In this document: positions 1 through 10,962 of the stretch, piece after piece | How the letters are laid out: each line of letters starts with the position of its first letter | How positions within the stretch are numbered: the stretch's first letter is position 1 | Assembly (NCBI RefSeq): GCF_037392515.1 | Contig: NC_090282.1 | Coordinates: 35,428,054 to 35,492,053, forward strand | Length of the DNA: 64,000 nucleotides | From: Haliotis asinina | Lineage: Eukaryota; Mollusca; Gastropoda; Lepetellida; Haliotidae | Reading direction: 5' to 3' | Notes under the pieces: model-generated | What the model saw: the letters and a program-made list of their open reading frames with translations, nothing else | Databases searched by the model: none | Told to the model about the DNA's origin: nothing | Translations under genes and position numbers: made by a program

Positions 1-803
1 AAATATGTGAAATTGAAATGAAAATCGCCCATTTACAATTCAGCGGAAAAACCTGATATGCTAAATAATGAAAGTTGTAAATTATATAATTTCAAATTAC
101 ATTTGTTTATCTGCCTTTGATCTGTCCTTACTGTCATAAATATTTTAGGAAAGAAGATTTTGATAAAACTAAGAAGTGCATCTTAGATCATTACCATTCA
201 TACAATTTTAGAAAATTCCATCATTCATTGATTTTGATGCTGCATCACTCAGAGGGTTCTGTCCATTTTACTTGGGGGTCAAGATGCGCCGTTTTGACAT
301 CACAGATCCAGTTTGAAGTCTGATTTTTTACCAGTATTAGACGAATAAACATACACGAGAAGCGTTGGGGATAGGGGTGGGGGGTAAGGGGGTGGGCTGT
401 GTGTGTGTTATGAATCATCTTCTTTTGTACCAACGTATCTTTCTGCTTACATGGCGATAGTGTCAGATCCGGTGTACTATGGGTGGTGCAAGCTAGGAGG
501 AACCGGCAGTTAGGTTACATAGTTTATCTTACAAACACAAATCTGAGTAGGGATTAATCCTTTGATAACTCTTGCATGTGGCATTTTAACAAGTAAAAAA
601 AGGTCACACCTAAAGGTCACTTCCGCCGTGATGAGACTGGCGATACAACCTGAGCTTCTCGGAACTCTTTGTCTTTGTCAGAAAGCAGAGAAGTCTTGAC
701 TTTATAAAGTATCGAATCCGTCGGGGCGTGCTAGTCTGTCTCACAGTCCGTTAAACATATCTTCGCTTCAGAAAAAACCCTTTCTGTAACGTAGTCTGAC
801 AAC
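1..803. other. Intergenic DNA, nothing recognised
   Basis: AT-rich sequence with only short ORFs lacking protein-like composition. I see no repeat I can name, no tRNA and no convincing splice-bounded coding segment. Confidence 0.5.
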
Positions 804-911
804 CGGGACGGTAGGGTAATCACTCGCCGAAGACCCGGGTTCGATTCCCCACATTGCATGAGCACAATCTGTGAAGCCCATTTCTGGTGTCTGGTGATAT
901 TGCTAAAGAAC
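804..911 (+). mobile_element. Family A tRNA-derived SINE, 3' truncated
   Basis: The copy has a tRNA-like head with a box-B match (GGTTCGATTCC at about 839-849), then the conserved middle GAAGCCCATTTCTGGTGT, then the start of the tail (GTGATATTGCTAAAG). The final GGCGTAAAAC/ACTC part is missing. The head is also degenerate around the expected box A. Confidence 0.75.
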
Positions 912-984
912 TTAGGCAATCAAGCACAGTCAGTCTTTATGCCATAGCTTGGGTCTTTATAAAGTTATTCTCTAGGGTCTAGGA

Positions 985-1050
985 GACAAAATATTTGAAA
1001 TATGAACGCCCTAAATGAAGCCAAGCCTTTCCAAAGGTTCTGAATTCCTC
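985..1050 (-). repeat. Family C dispersed repeat fragment
   Basis: The reverse complement contains GGCTTCATTTAGGGC, which matches the copy at 15055-15185 and resembles the other family C copies. Ends are not defined. Confidence 0.35.
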
Positions 1051-1949
1051 ATCCCACTCGGTCATCTTTCAAGTCTAACGGTCTGCGAAAGAGACGACTA
1101 AATTGACTCGCGTGGTCAGGTTCGGTGACTTAACTGATTCTTTGAAAGATACGTAACCCCAAATATCCTCGAAAGGCGCTTGTATGACCAGCGTTCGATC
1201 ATTTACGGACAATTATAAAGTATATAAAACAAACACACTGGACTGGTCTTTAGGCATTGGTCACACTGACCACGAGATTAAACCCAGTCCCATCTGAAAA
1301 TGAGTAAGGATTGAGAGAGCGACTATGTATTGATCCCGTTATTTCCTTCGCTGCCAATATCACCGATGGGGGCACCTCAGCATGTACACCCACAGGAGTT
1401 CACACATCTCCAGCAACAGGTGGCATTAGCTGACTGTATCGTCTTACCAAACACATCCATATTTCCAGATGTCACTTTCAATTAGGGAAACTATCTGCTT
1501 CTCCGCCCGTTTATGTAGTCATGGTCTTATGGAGGTCCATAAACATGGATACGCTTCTTGACCACTGGCGTATCACAGAGATTTATTTGCATCTTTCACA
1601 TGCCCTGTTTTGGCACCTTGCCAATTTTATGAGTTTGAACAGGATGTTGTCACAGTGATCCAAGACGATGTTTGCGGAAGGCTAGATTGCCGCCATGTTG
1701 TTGGACCAATTCAATCTGGGTTCAAACGTTTTCTTTTGGTGTTTGCATGCCGTATTTCCAGAACCATGTGCAGAGTTCTTTATGTGGCATTTCGTCTATT
1801 TCTATATCGATATGTTTCCTTCCTACAGGAATCCCAGTATTAAGGTCTGATGTCGATAGTGGTCTCTGTTGTAAACCTTGTCTTGGTGATTTCACACCAT
1901 ACCCCGTCCACGTCCTCATATCGAGACAATGGCTGAGTCGCTGAATATA
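1051..1949. other. Intergenic DNA, nothing recognised
   Basis: No gene or named repeat is supported. Overlapping short ORFs at 1610-1964 lie on both strands and have no domain-like features. Confidence 0.4.
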
Positions 1950-2098
1950 TAATGAAAGTAACAAATAAACCCATTTGAACTGAAAAGGAGCCTTTACAGT
2001 CAGTAGGAAATGTCAGAACCTGGGTAAGTCTACTTTCATCTGGGACTTTAGCACAGCAGAGAAAGCTGAGGGGAAGGGACTGAGAGACAGATTATGTC
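1950..2098 (+). repeat. Family C dispersed repeat
   Basis: It shares an ordered series of blocks with copies at 15055, 18500 and (inverted) 43375: GTAACAAATAA, a CCCATTTGAACTG-like block, a TCTAGACTTGCTTCATTT-like block and GGGACTGAGAGACAG. No coding capacity or terminal repeats are seen, so the class is unknown; it may be a SINE or a non-autonomous element. Confidence 0.5.
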
Positions 2099-3124
2099 TG
2101 AACATATGTCATGGTGACAGAACCGAATAATTTTATTGTAAATTGAAAAGAAGTCCCAAATGAGTAAAGAGTTTCGGGTGAACTTGGGGAAAATTTTCCT
2201 TCGTTCAGGACTGAAAGAGTTAGGCGGACGGAAGGGGAGATAATACGGTTCAACGGCCGTGAGACGGACTACTTTAGAACCCGAGGACACGGATGGTGAT
2301 GCAAGTAGATTACGGCGCCACACTTCCACGCTGAATCCGTTTGGCGTGCCAGAAACGTATGACTGTGACCTTGCATCTTGGTTCATCCTGATTCTTGATT
2401 CGTAAGCATCTGTGTCCCTTGGCTTCTCCAAAGAGATAATCGTCTAAGGCCTTCATTCCTTCCCACAACCGTATATCCAGCTGCCTCGCGGTGAAATAAC
2501 TGGGAGGTAAGTCTGTTCAAAACGACGTTAAACCAAACTCACTTGCTCTTCATAAGTGAACAACAAAGGACGACAATTAGTTGCAGTAGTTTATTACATT
2601 GAGATCAAACAGCAAAAAAATATCAATTTACAAACCCGCCATATAAAGTTAAACGTAAAACCAAAACGTTGAGGCTCGTTAATAAACGGGCATCCTTAAA
2701 AACTGACCTTGATCTAATTCCCGCCATCTCTAATTGCCCCACCTGCACCCCAGCTGACTCTCATTATCCGTTACGGTGGTGCATGCGCAAGAACTACTTA
2801 ACCCCGTGAGGTCACCAAGGTGTGTGCTACGGGCATGGTGGCAAGTTTGTTTGGCCAGTGAGTCTTAGCGTCTCCACCATCTGGTCACGGGGATGCTACA
2901 GACCGGTCAGTTTACGGCTATTTATTTGGATTACTGGAGTTTCCGTAACCGGTTCCAGATCTGCCGCGTGGTTGTCATAAGAGGTTACAAGGTCGTGAAC
3001 CGAATGAGGTCCTGGGCGCCCTATACTATGAAATGTCAGCGCGAGAATGAGTGAAGACAGACTTCGTTCTTTGATATCCGACGAAGTGACAATACTGGAT
3101 CACATCGAAGACTGATTTGATCGT
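2099..3124. other. Intergenic DNA, nothing recognised
   Basis: A 127-codon ORF runs 2048-2431 on the minus strand. It overlaps family C at one end and has no recognisable domain, so I do not call it a gene. Confidence 0.4.
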
Positions 3125-3260
3125 TTGTGCATATATTGAACAGTAATAGTAACGCATCCTTGGGTTTTTATCAAGTTTTTAAATAGAAGATATAAATATG
3201 AAGTTAACGCTCACTTTCTGAGATTTTATTGTTTCGAACATGTCGTTTCTTTTTGTGTTC
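3125..3260 (+). repeat. Dispersed repeat D, copy 1
   Basis: It matches 40545-40682 over TCAAGTTTTTAAATAGAAGA, an ATAAATATGAA-like block and GAGATTTTATTGTTTCGAA, in the same order and orientation. There are only two copies in the window and the type is unknown. Confidence 0.5.
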
Positions 3261-4038
3261 AGTATATGCAAGGCCAAATAAATATGTGACCGTTATTCAA
3301 CAGTGAATGAGTGAGTTACGGAATGTGCCAGTGTCGGAGTGAGTGAGAAAGATGATTTGATAATAAAGCACTTTAATCATTTCACAGAATTTTAAAAAAA
3401 AAAAATACGCAGATATCAACAGAGACCATATAACAAATGTATTATATCGTGACTACAGTCACATTATAATCCACAAAACGTCAAACTCAGTATTATCAAA
3501 ATATGCTTAAAACATAGCACACCAGTGTCAACATCCTAACCCCTTTGTTGTTTTGAGCGAAAATAAACGTTTTCTGTAAATAGTTGAGGTCGTTCGTGAC
3601 ACCGCAAGCTCCTGTAACATTACCACTGTTTTGTGATCATTCATGGCACCAGGCGGAAAACCAATTCCAATAAATTCTGCACATATTACAAGCCTATTTA
3701 TCTTATATTAGAAAGCCGTGTGGGCTGTGTTCCTGTGTGGCCTGTCCAAATCTTGTAAATATATACTTAACACACATCCTCGGGAGATCAGACCACTGCG
3801 CAATATATGCATAACTCGCGACTGTCACCAGATACAAGAAGGTCACTCTGACACGGGGACTCATGTAGCAACTCAAACCTGTAACAATAACAGGGTACAG
3901 AACGAAACAGTGCTGACACCCGAATGAATGAATGAACGAATGAATGCACAATTTTGTGGAAAGGTTCAATTTATCTCATCTTAAGGTGTATCGTTTAACG
4001 CGGCAAGACAAAATTAATTCCCGACATGTTGTTTTATT

Positions 4039-4196
4039 TGAGTGAGTGAGCTGGGTTTTACGCCGCCTTTAGCAATATTCCAGATCATGGCTGCGACACC
4101 AGAAATCGTCTTCACACGTTGTACACGTGGGGACTCGAACCCGAGACGTTGGCGTGACGAGTGATCGCTATAACCACTAGGCTCCCCCGCCATCCC
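4039..4196 (-). mobile_element. Family A tRNA-derived SINE, near full length
   Basis: Read on the minus strand it has a tRNA-like head (GGTTATAGCGATCACTCGTCACGCC), a box-B match (GGGTTCGAGTCC), the middle segment, a GGAATATTGCTAAAGGCGGCGTAAAAC-like tail and (CTCA)n. This is the order expected for the family. The middle is shortened relative to other copies. Confidence 0.85.
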
Positions 4197-4675
4197 TGGT
4201 GATTATGTCAAGCTTAACGAAAATAATCTTCATAATTATTTAGTTGCGATTAGGGAGTCGTAACTTGCTCTTACAAACTGCGTTTTCAAGTTTCAGTTGA
4301 TTCTGTTCATTTCAATAGGAGACTTTACATATACGCCACATTATGCTGTCGGCGGAGGAAACAGGATTTATGGTTAGCAAAACCATTACACGATTTCCTC
4401 CGTGGAATAAATATTCGTATTATTTTTACAATCCTTGGTGTGTAGTTTTATTAACATCGTTTGGTTTGGGACACACCAGATGAAGTGAACACTATTCCGC
4501 ATACAGTCATCAGATTCAGAGTTTGAGACTTTGTTTACTTCGTTCCGGTTAATACAAAACCACACAACACATTCATCTACAACAACCGCCTCCCAGTTAC
4601 TGCCCTACTTTCTGTATTGTACCCAGTCTGTCTCAGCCAGTCGCTCAAGTGACGTGTTGTGCAATGTCTTCATAA

Positions 4676-4939
4676 CGTGTTTCTACTGATCATGACGGTC
4701 CGGGCTAGAATTCATCTTCAACAACCCATGCTTGTCGTAACACGTGTCATCGTGTCCCAATTGCGTGTTTCTACTGATCATGACGGTCCGGGCTAGAATT
4801 CATCTTCAACAACCCATGCTTGTCGTAACACGTGTCATCGTGTCCCAATTGCGTGTTTCTACTGATCATGACGGTCCGGGCTGGAATTCATCTTCAACAA
4901 CCCATGCTTGTCGTAACACGTGTCATCGTGTCCCAATTG
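4676..4939 (+). repeat. Tandem triplication of 88-bp unit within family B
   Basis: Three units begin at 4676, 4764 and 4852, each 88 bp and essentially identical apart from a CTAGAA/CTGGAA change in the third. The unit contains the family B head (CAACCCATGCTTGTCGTAA) joined by an internal deletion to CGTGTCATCGTGTCCCAATTG. Near identity implies a recent event. Open frames across it are a by-product of the repetition. Confidence 0.9.
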
Positions 4940-5005
4940 CGCAGATCGATGTTAGTACCTCTATTGTCTGGTCCAGACTCGATTATTTACAGACAAAATA
5001 CACGA
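4940..5005 (+). mobile_element. Family B SINE-like element, 3' remainder
   Basis: This continues the family B body after the third 88-bp unit (GCAGATCGATG, then ATTGTCTGGTCCAGACTCG and ATTTACAGAC). It ends before the GGAATATTGCTGAG tail, so the copy is 3' truncated. Confidence 0.75.
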
Positions 5006-5439
5006 CTCAGCACAAAGAATCCTGTTATGACATGAATTGTAATAAAACGTAAGCTTGTTAGGGCCATAACTCGAGGAACCAAATGATGGATTTAGTGCAA
5101 ATTTGTTACTATGGTGTGAATTTTGTGACCTTGAGGTAAACTGCAAGGTTTATGAAACATTCTGAGAGTTCTGAGAGATTTCTACACGATAGGCCCTGCT
5201 ATTACTTTGGGCCAAGGATAAAGTATATTGCTATCCCACTATCGTAATAAACAGTCACTGTGAACTGTGTCAATATTTTAAAGATAGTTTGTTAAACAAG
5301 TATTTTATATTTTAAGGAAACACATTCTGAAAACACCTCACAAAGTTGGTATGATGTTCTGATGATGATCAGTGTTTCACTGAGTATGTTATGTTTATTA
5401 GCTTTCGAGCTAGACTGTTTTCTTAACTGCTGAGAATTC

Positions 5440-5570
5440 GAGATAAATAGACTGCATTTCTAAGTAGAACTATTGTGGCATTACAGTTCAGCCTCACCAG
5501 TCACAACAAAAGCGACACAACATTGCACACATTGTATGTCTGAAGTTTTCCAGTTACATAAACTATTTCC
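5440..5570 (+). repeat. Diverged local duplication, copy 1
   Basis: Blocks ACTGCATTTCTAA, TTCAGC and AAGCGACACAACATT recur in the same order at 5716-5870. The flanks are unrelated. It could be a dispersed repeat present twice or an old local duplication. Confidence 0.45.
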
Positions 5571-5715
5571 CACGATAAGTAACAAAATGTTGAGAGGTAG
5601 GCCAAGGCCGTTTAAAGTAAGAAGGTGATTGTGTAGATATGTTTGCGAAACGTTTCATGTTAAACAACCAAATGAACAATGATCTTTTCCAAGAAGCCGT
5701 CTTCATGCGTCATGA

Positions 5716-5870
5716 ATAACGAGACATATATACTGCATTTCTAATCGGAAGCATTGTAGTGACCCATCACGGTTCAGCTTCATGAACGACAAGAGATTAC
5801 TTTTATAGCGACACAAACATTACCGAAAAGTATATTTCTAATGTCTGACGCTTACGATTACAGAAACACA
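5716..5870 (+). repeat. Diverged local duplication, copy 2
   Basis: Partner of 5440-5570 with the same block order and substantial divergence, including small insertions. Confidence 0.45.
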
Positions 5871-5993
5871 GTGTTTAAAGATACTGGTTTTCTATTCGCC
5901 GTCCTTGGTGATTAATTAGGAATGAGTGAGCTAACATTTGAAGTCACTTTGGCAGCATTTCCGCAACAGGAAAGTTGTACATCTATAAATGTA

Positions 5994-6318
5994 GCAGCCT
6001 ACCCTTCCCCTTCTCATCTCTTACAGACTACTCTTACCTTTCCCATCTTTGGTAGCCTACCCTTCCCCTTCTCATCCCTAGCAGCCTACGCTTCACCTTC
6101 TCATCTCTAACAGCCTACCCTTCCCTTTCTCATCTCTAGCAGCCTACTCTTCCTCATTTCTAGCAGACTATATTCTTCCCCTTCTCATCTCCTAACAACC
6201 TATACTCTTAACTTTTCATCTCTAGCAGACTATACTCTCTCCTTTCTCATTTCTAGCAGCCTACTCTTCTCCTTCTCTAGCAGCGTATACCCTTCCCCTT
6301 CTCATTTCTAGTCCATGG
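5994..6318 (+). repeat. Pyrimidine-rich degenerate minisatellite
   Basis: About eleven imperfect copies of a unit of roughly 27-30 bp with core AGCCTACCCTTCCCC then TTCTCATCTCTAGC. The plus strand is strongly C+T biased. Many units contain a pyrimidine run followed by TAG, resembling a 3' splice acceptor. Confidence 0.8.
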
Positions 6319-6493
6319 AAGTCTAGGTTATCACGGTATCAGAATTTGGTAAAAGTAGAAAGTCTTTAAGGCTACCTTTTCTGTAGAACACGTTCATCTT
6401 TAAAGACCTCGATGGTAATCTAACTCTCCCCTCTCTCAACTCTAACCGCATATACCCATCGGATGTTCAGCTCTAGCAATTGCCTAGATATAT

Positions 6494-6606
6494 GGTTAGT
6501 CTGCTGATAGCTGGATTGTCTGGTCCAGACGCGAGTGTTTCCAGACCGCCGTCATATAGCTGAGTGCGGCTTAAAACTAAAACTAAACCCATTCACTCAC
6601 CCGCAC
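6494..6606 (+). mobile_element. Family B SINE-like element, 5' truncated
   Basis: It contains TGGATTGTCTGGTCCAGACG, CAGACCGCCGTCATATAGCT, GAGTGCGGCTTAAAACTAAA and a CACTCAC tail. The GGAATATTGC block between the last two is deleted. Confidence 0.75.
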
Positions 6607-7209
6607 ACTCTCTCAGGTCCAACCACATATACTCGTCCCAAAACACATGATTGTTTCGTAATCAGTACTCGAGGGTTCCTTTATAGACTTATTCACAGTC
6701 ATGGAACAATAATGTTTTCCTTTCCACCCGTCATTACTGTAATGCTCTTGTGCTAACGTACCAATGTTGGCATGAACCGAAATGCTAGCCCCGAAGGTAT
6801 GAGGATAAGCAGTTGCAGGCCATGAGGTTTCTTACTTTTTTCCAATGACACTGAAGTTGTTTACATGAATATGTCAAACGGCAAGCAGGAAGAAACTGAT
6901 ATCCCCGTCACATAATAATGTCACATGGGTGTATACGCAGTGCATGGTCTATTTCATACTTAGAACCTGAGTGTCGCCCAAGTTGCAGGTCGCCATGACC
7001 TCAGTACTACTGTTTACGTAGAACAAGGAAGTCCGGGATGGCAGTACAATGTATATAGTTTCTTTGCTGCCTTGTTTTTAAATGGAATTGTAATTAGAAT
7101 GTACATATATGCTGCGTATTACTGTACGCGTCCTGTTTGTTGCTAACCACAAATGATAAATATAAATGAAAAACATATGTCATCATGATTTCAGGTTCGA
7201 AACTCCGTA

Positions 7210-7252
7210 ATGTGTGTGTGTGTGCGTGCGTGCGTGCGCGCGCACGCGTGCG
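7210..7252. repeat. Alternating purine-pyrimidine (TG/CG) tract
   Basis: (TG)n passes into (TGCG)n and GCGCGCGCACGCGTGCG, an uninterrupted alternating tract of about 42 bp. Such sequence favours left-handed Z-DNA under negative supercoiling; that is family knowledge, not something measured here. Confidence 0.85.
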
Positions 7253-7295
7253 AGTGTGTGTTTATGCGCCCGTATCTTACCACACACATACATGT

Positions 7296-7380
7296 GGTAA
7301 ACTGATCGGCTAAGGTCTCTTGTATTATTTTCAATGTACCACACTTACAAGCGAGGTACATTGCAATGTACCCCGCCGCC
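7296..7380 (+). repeat. Dispersed repeat E, left part
   Basis: It shares CTGATCGGCT, TATTATTTTCAATGTACC and AAGCGAGGT with 60001-60060. It contains an inverted pair CAATGTACC / GGTACATTG that could fold into a hairpin. The partner segment (8680-8745) lies 1.3 kb away here but is adjacent at 60 kb. Confidence 0.45.
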
Positions 7381-7501
7381 AGTGGCAACTCATCTGATAC
7401 TTCGTGATAGTTGTTAGAGCCGAAGTTTTAGGCATTTGTTGTACAGATAAAATGTTATATTTGTAACTTTGTTAAGGTTTCTGTGCATGTGAGTGTGTGG
7501 G

Positions 7502-7662
<161 letters not shown>

Positions 7663-8008
7663 TATGTACATGGGGTTAATATGTATATAGATTGGTTAAG
7701 ACATAAGAATCTGCCAGACCCTGCTGCCAGGAGATGTCTGAAGCTATTCCCCAATGATTGGTGACAGCTATGATATACCACAGTGACTAAGACATATAAC
7801 TTAATTGTCTTTTGGGGTCTTATTGGTTCTGACCTGATCAAGACCGATAAGTGTCCTGACAGAGAATTTATGATTTCGTGTGAAATGAAAGAGTGTGAGA
7901 AAGAGGGAGAGAGCTTTAAGATACCGAAGGAGTAGGACATGTTTTAAGTGTCAATGAGAGCATTGTTGGATCGTGTGTTGTGGGCTAAGAGGACATACGG
8001 CTTTTCAA

Positions 8009-8078
8009 CCTATCCAGCTTCTATCCAGACTCTATCCACCCTATCCAGCCTCTATCAAGCCTCTATGCAGTCTCTATG
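8009..8078 (+). repeat. Short tandem repeat, CTCTATCCAGC-like unit
   Basis: About six imperfect copies of an 11-12 bp unit (CTATCCAGC, CTATCCAGACT, CTATCAAGC, CTATGCAGT). Confidence 0.7.
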
Positions 8079-8679
8079 CAGCCTCCATTAAACAACTGTC
8101 CAGCCACTGTTCATTCATTGTCTAGTTCCTGTGAAGTTGATGTTTACTTACTGTAATTCTATCATCATGAGGATTGCTATTTGCAAATGTGTCACAAGAA
8201 ACAGTGGAAGTTATGGAATTAAAACTAAAGTGATTTTGAAACCATTGGATTGAGTTGGAACTTTACTTCCTCTGCACCCAACAGAGAGAGAATTTAGGAT
8301 CTCTTACTTCGCATAGCATTGAATCACACGGAAATAACCGATGTTTAGCGAATGCAAATCGATTGAAGGGAGGTAACTCTAAATTTGTTTTTCTTGTGTC
8401 GTCTGCAATATCTAGCGATGCCTACGAGAAGATTTGCCTCACAATATAATAAATACGTTTAACAAAACGTTCAAATGTAGTCCCTGTGAAGTACGCAGCG
8501 GAGATTGTACCATGACAATACCTGCGGGAAAAACAACAACATGCAAGATTCGAATCGTGTGATGCACACAGGCTGGCTGAAGTGTACGATCCGATACCCA
8601 TGCTTCAAACAGTTCAAAATTAACATTGAAGTGTTCGGTCAGATAAACACGATGTTCACATAAACATTGTTTATTTATA

Positions 8680-8745
8680 TCAAGCATAAACAAACATAGA
8701 GGGTACATCAACCCATGACCCCCTCGTGACCAGTGAACAACTAAT
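8680..8745 (+). repeat. Dispersed repeat E, right part
   Basis: AGCATAAACAAACAT and the following GAGGGTAC...CCATGACCC blocks match 60068-60125. At 60 kb this segment directly follows the left part of the repeat. Confidence 0.4.
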
Positions 8746-8865
8746 AATATAACACAATGTAACCCATGAGCTTTCTTATTTGCTTGCTGATTCATTTACT
8801 TACTGTTTTTATCTGTGTGACTGTGGTCTGTGAGAATCTCAATTAGACTAATCAATTAGTGGTAG

Positions 8866-8913
8866 ACGTCATGAGCACCGACTTTCGCAGTTGGCAGACC
8901 CACGTCATGCCGT
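8866..8913 (-). mobile_element. Family B SINE-like fragment
   Basis: GACGTCATGAGCACCGACTT then CGCAGTTGGCAGACCCACG matches the minus-strand body of family B (GTCATGAGCATCGATCTGCG then CAATTGGGAACCGATGAC). It is a short internal fragment. Confidence 0.5.
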
Positions 8914-10735
8914 CATGGCCATCTGAATTTGGTTGTGTGTTAAATCCAAAATATAATGTTTATTTTGGTGATAGCATAAAAACAAAAAACATAAAACAAT
9001 GTCCATGTCATCAAATCAGCCAGGGAGATTCCTCTTTTTGCAAAACACCCCACCCCTGTTAACAACAACCCATCAATCTTAAACCCTCTCTTGTTAATAT
9101 GTTTTCTTAATGTGCTAGTCAAGAAAAGCATACTGCAGAACACGCTGTATAATCCACTCTGAAATGATGTTATGTTTTTGAAAAAGAGACTAATTTCACG
9201 GTTTCATAAGCAATACATGCCCCCGCATTTCATCCGGTTCTACCACATCAAAGCGACGTCGCTTCTTCATTACGCTTGCATTCACCAGCGTAAATTCGAA
9301 ACCCAGTTTCTTGTATCAAGGTGCTGTGTGTTGAACTAAACTTCGCTTACATAGGACCTATCCGTATCGTCGGACAATGTCAGCTTAATGTTATAGAAAC
9401 AATGAATTACATCGATCGTCGGCAATATTTATTTTGAAAGATTATTTTCAAAATGCTTTTCGAACATCAAACAAGATCTTATTTTAAGCTCATGACCCCA
9501 AGCCAAAAGCCTGGACAAGTACTCATGCGAACGAAATGCGAAATTTCAAGCAATTATAATTTGTTTTTCTTCCCAATTCATTGCAATGCGATCGGCCTAT
9601 TCTCAGCTCGAGACTAGTATCAGATTCGCAAGCAAGACAGCTATGTTTGAAAACTGTCAAACCAGTTGGAAAGTCGAGACATAACACTGATGCATTGTTG
9701 GTGTTCCAGTCCGTTCTATCATCTCCGATTCAAATGACAGTAGTTGAAGGCAAGCACTATGTCTTTAAAATGTTTGTTTTAGATTATTCGCGCGGTCGTA
9801 TTTTCTACAAGCACCCTTCGGCTTCTACAAAAATAATCTTAAATCTCGGTATCTCCGCTCCAGCCAAAGCTAAGGTTTCTCCTCTGAGTGTTAGTCTAAC
9901 ACAGGCGAGTGGTTGGGTTTTATATCACAACCGTGAGAAAATATGAAAGAAGGCGACAATCTAGAATAATGAGCTTAGGAGGAATAAACACTGTGAGGCT
10001 GAAGTCACTGCCACATGTTGCGAAGTAAATATTACCACATGGTAACCACGGCTCGAGGACACGGGTCGGGATGTTGAGAATGGTAACGTTGAGAAATAAC
10101 CACCGCGAAGAGATTGCGAAGATGTCGCAAACGAAATTTGATCGGCCATTTCCGAAAGTGGCAGCCATGCATAGCACGAGCGTAAATTGAAAGTGTTTTC
10201 GGTGAAAAAGAGGTTAAATGAAAAATGTTTAACTTGGTGGTTCACTTTGTCGTCCTGAAAGTTGTATTTCTCAAGCAGGATTTGGAACCCTGAATGTGGA
10301 CTGTTCAGATAAGGGTTTAATCGGAAATGTCTTTATAGATTTTAACAAACTGAGTTTAGATTTCATGAGATCAGGACATTTGTAAATGCGTTTTTTGTTC
10401 ATGCTTCTTCCCCAAAACAAACAACAGCAAGTAAGTAGCCATTTGCCGTGAATGACTTTCGATTTTATGACTACATGGTCATGTGAGTGAGTAAACAAGA
10501 TGTATCACCTGACGAAATGACAAGGAATAGCCCAGAAACTTTGTGCAAACAACAAAGAAGTTGACATCCATAACATTTTGTCTCAGTATGCTTTGTGAAT
10601 CCCCCTCAAACCAAGGTTCACAAGTTTAAGTAGGACGAATCTGAGATATCAACCTTTGGTGAGAGGATCCTGTCACTGTTAAGGGAGGTAACTATTGAAA
10701 ATGAGCTAACTGATGCGCTCAAATTACAAACCCAT
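8914..10735. other. Intergenic DNA, no gene recognised
   Basis: This includes ORFs at 9581-9946 (+) and 9920-10245 (-). Neither has a recognisable domain, signal or transmembrane pattern, and they overlap each other. AAGGGAGGTAACT at 10681-10693 is a short motif also present at 8366. Confidence 0.4.
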
Positions 10736-10962
10736 GAAGGCCCGGCTTAGAGTTAGTCTGCAGTTACCCATGCATGTCCTAAGAGGCCACTTTCGGGACT
10801 GGATGGTCAGGCTCGCTAACGTGATTGACACATGTCATCGTATCCCAACTGCGTAGGGTGATACCCATGCTATTCATCGCTGGATTGTCTGACCCAGACT
10901 CGATTATTTACAGACCGCCGCCATATAGTCGGACTATTGGTGAGAGTGGCGTGACACAACAA
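10736..10962 (+). mobile_element. Family B SINE-like element, near full length
   Basis: The head starts GAAGGCCCGG, followed by CCCATGCATGTCCTAAGAGG, GGATGGTCAGGCTCGCTAAC, TTGACACATGTCATCG, TGGATTGTCTGACCCAGACT and ATTTACAGACCGCCGCCATA. The tail is degraded (CTATTGGTGAGAGTGGCGTG). Confidence 0.85.

Noticed and set aside
2048..2431. 127-codon minus-strand ORF
   Set aside because: It overlaps a family C repeat and shows no recognisable protein features.
4744..5052. 102-codon ORF with internal repeats
   Set aside because: It is produced by the 88-bp triplication of a family B element.
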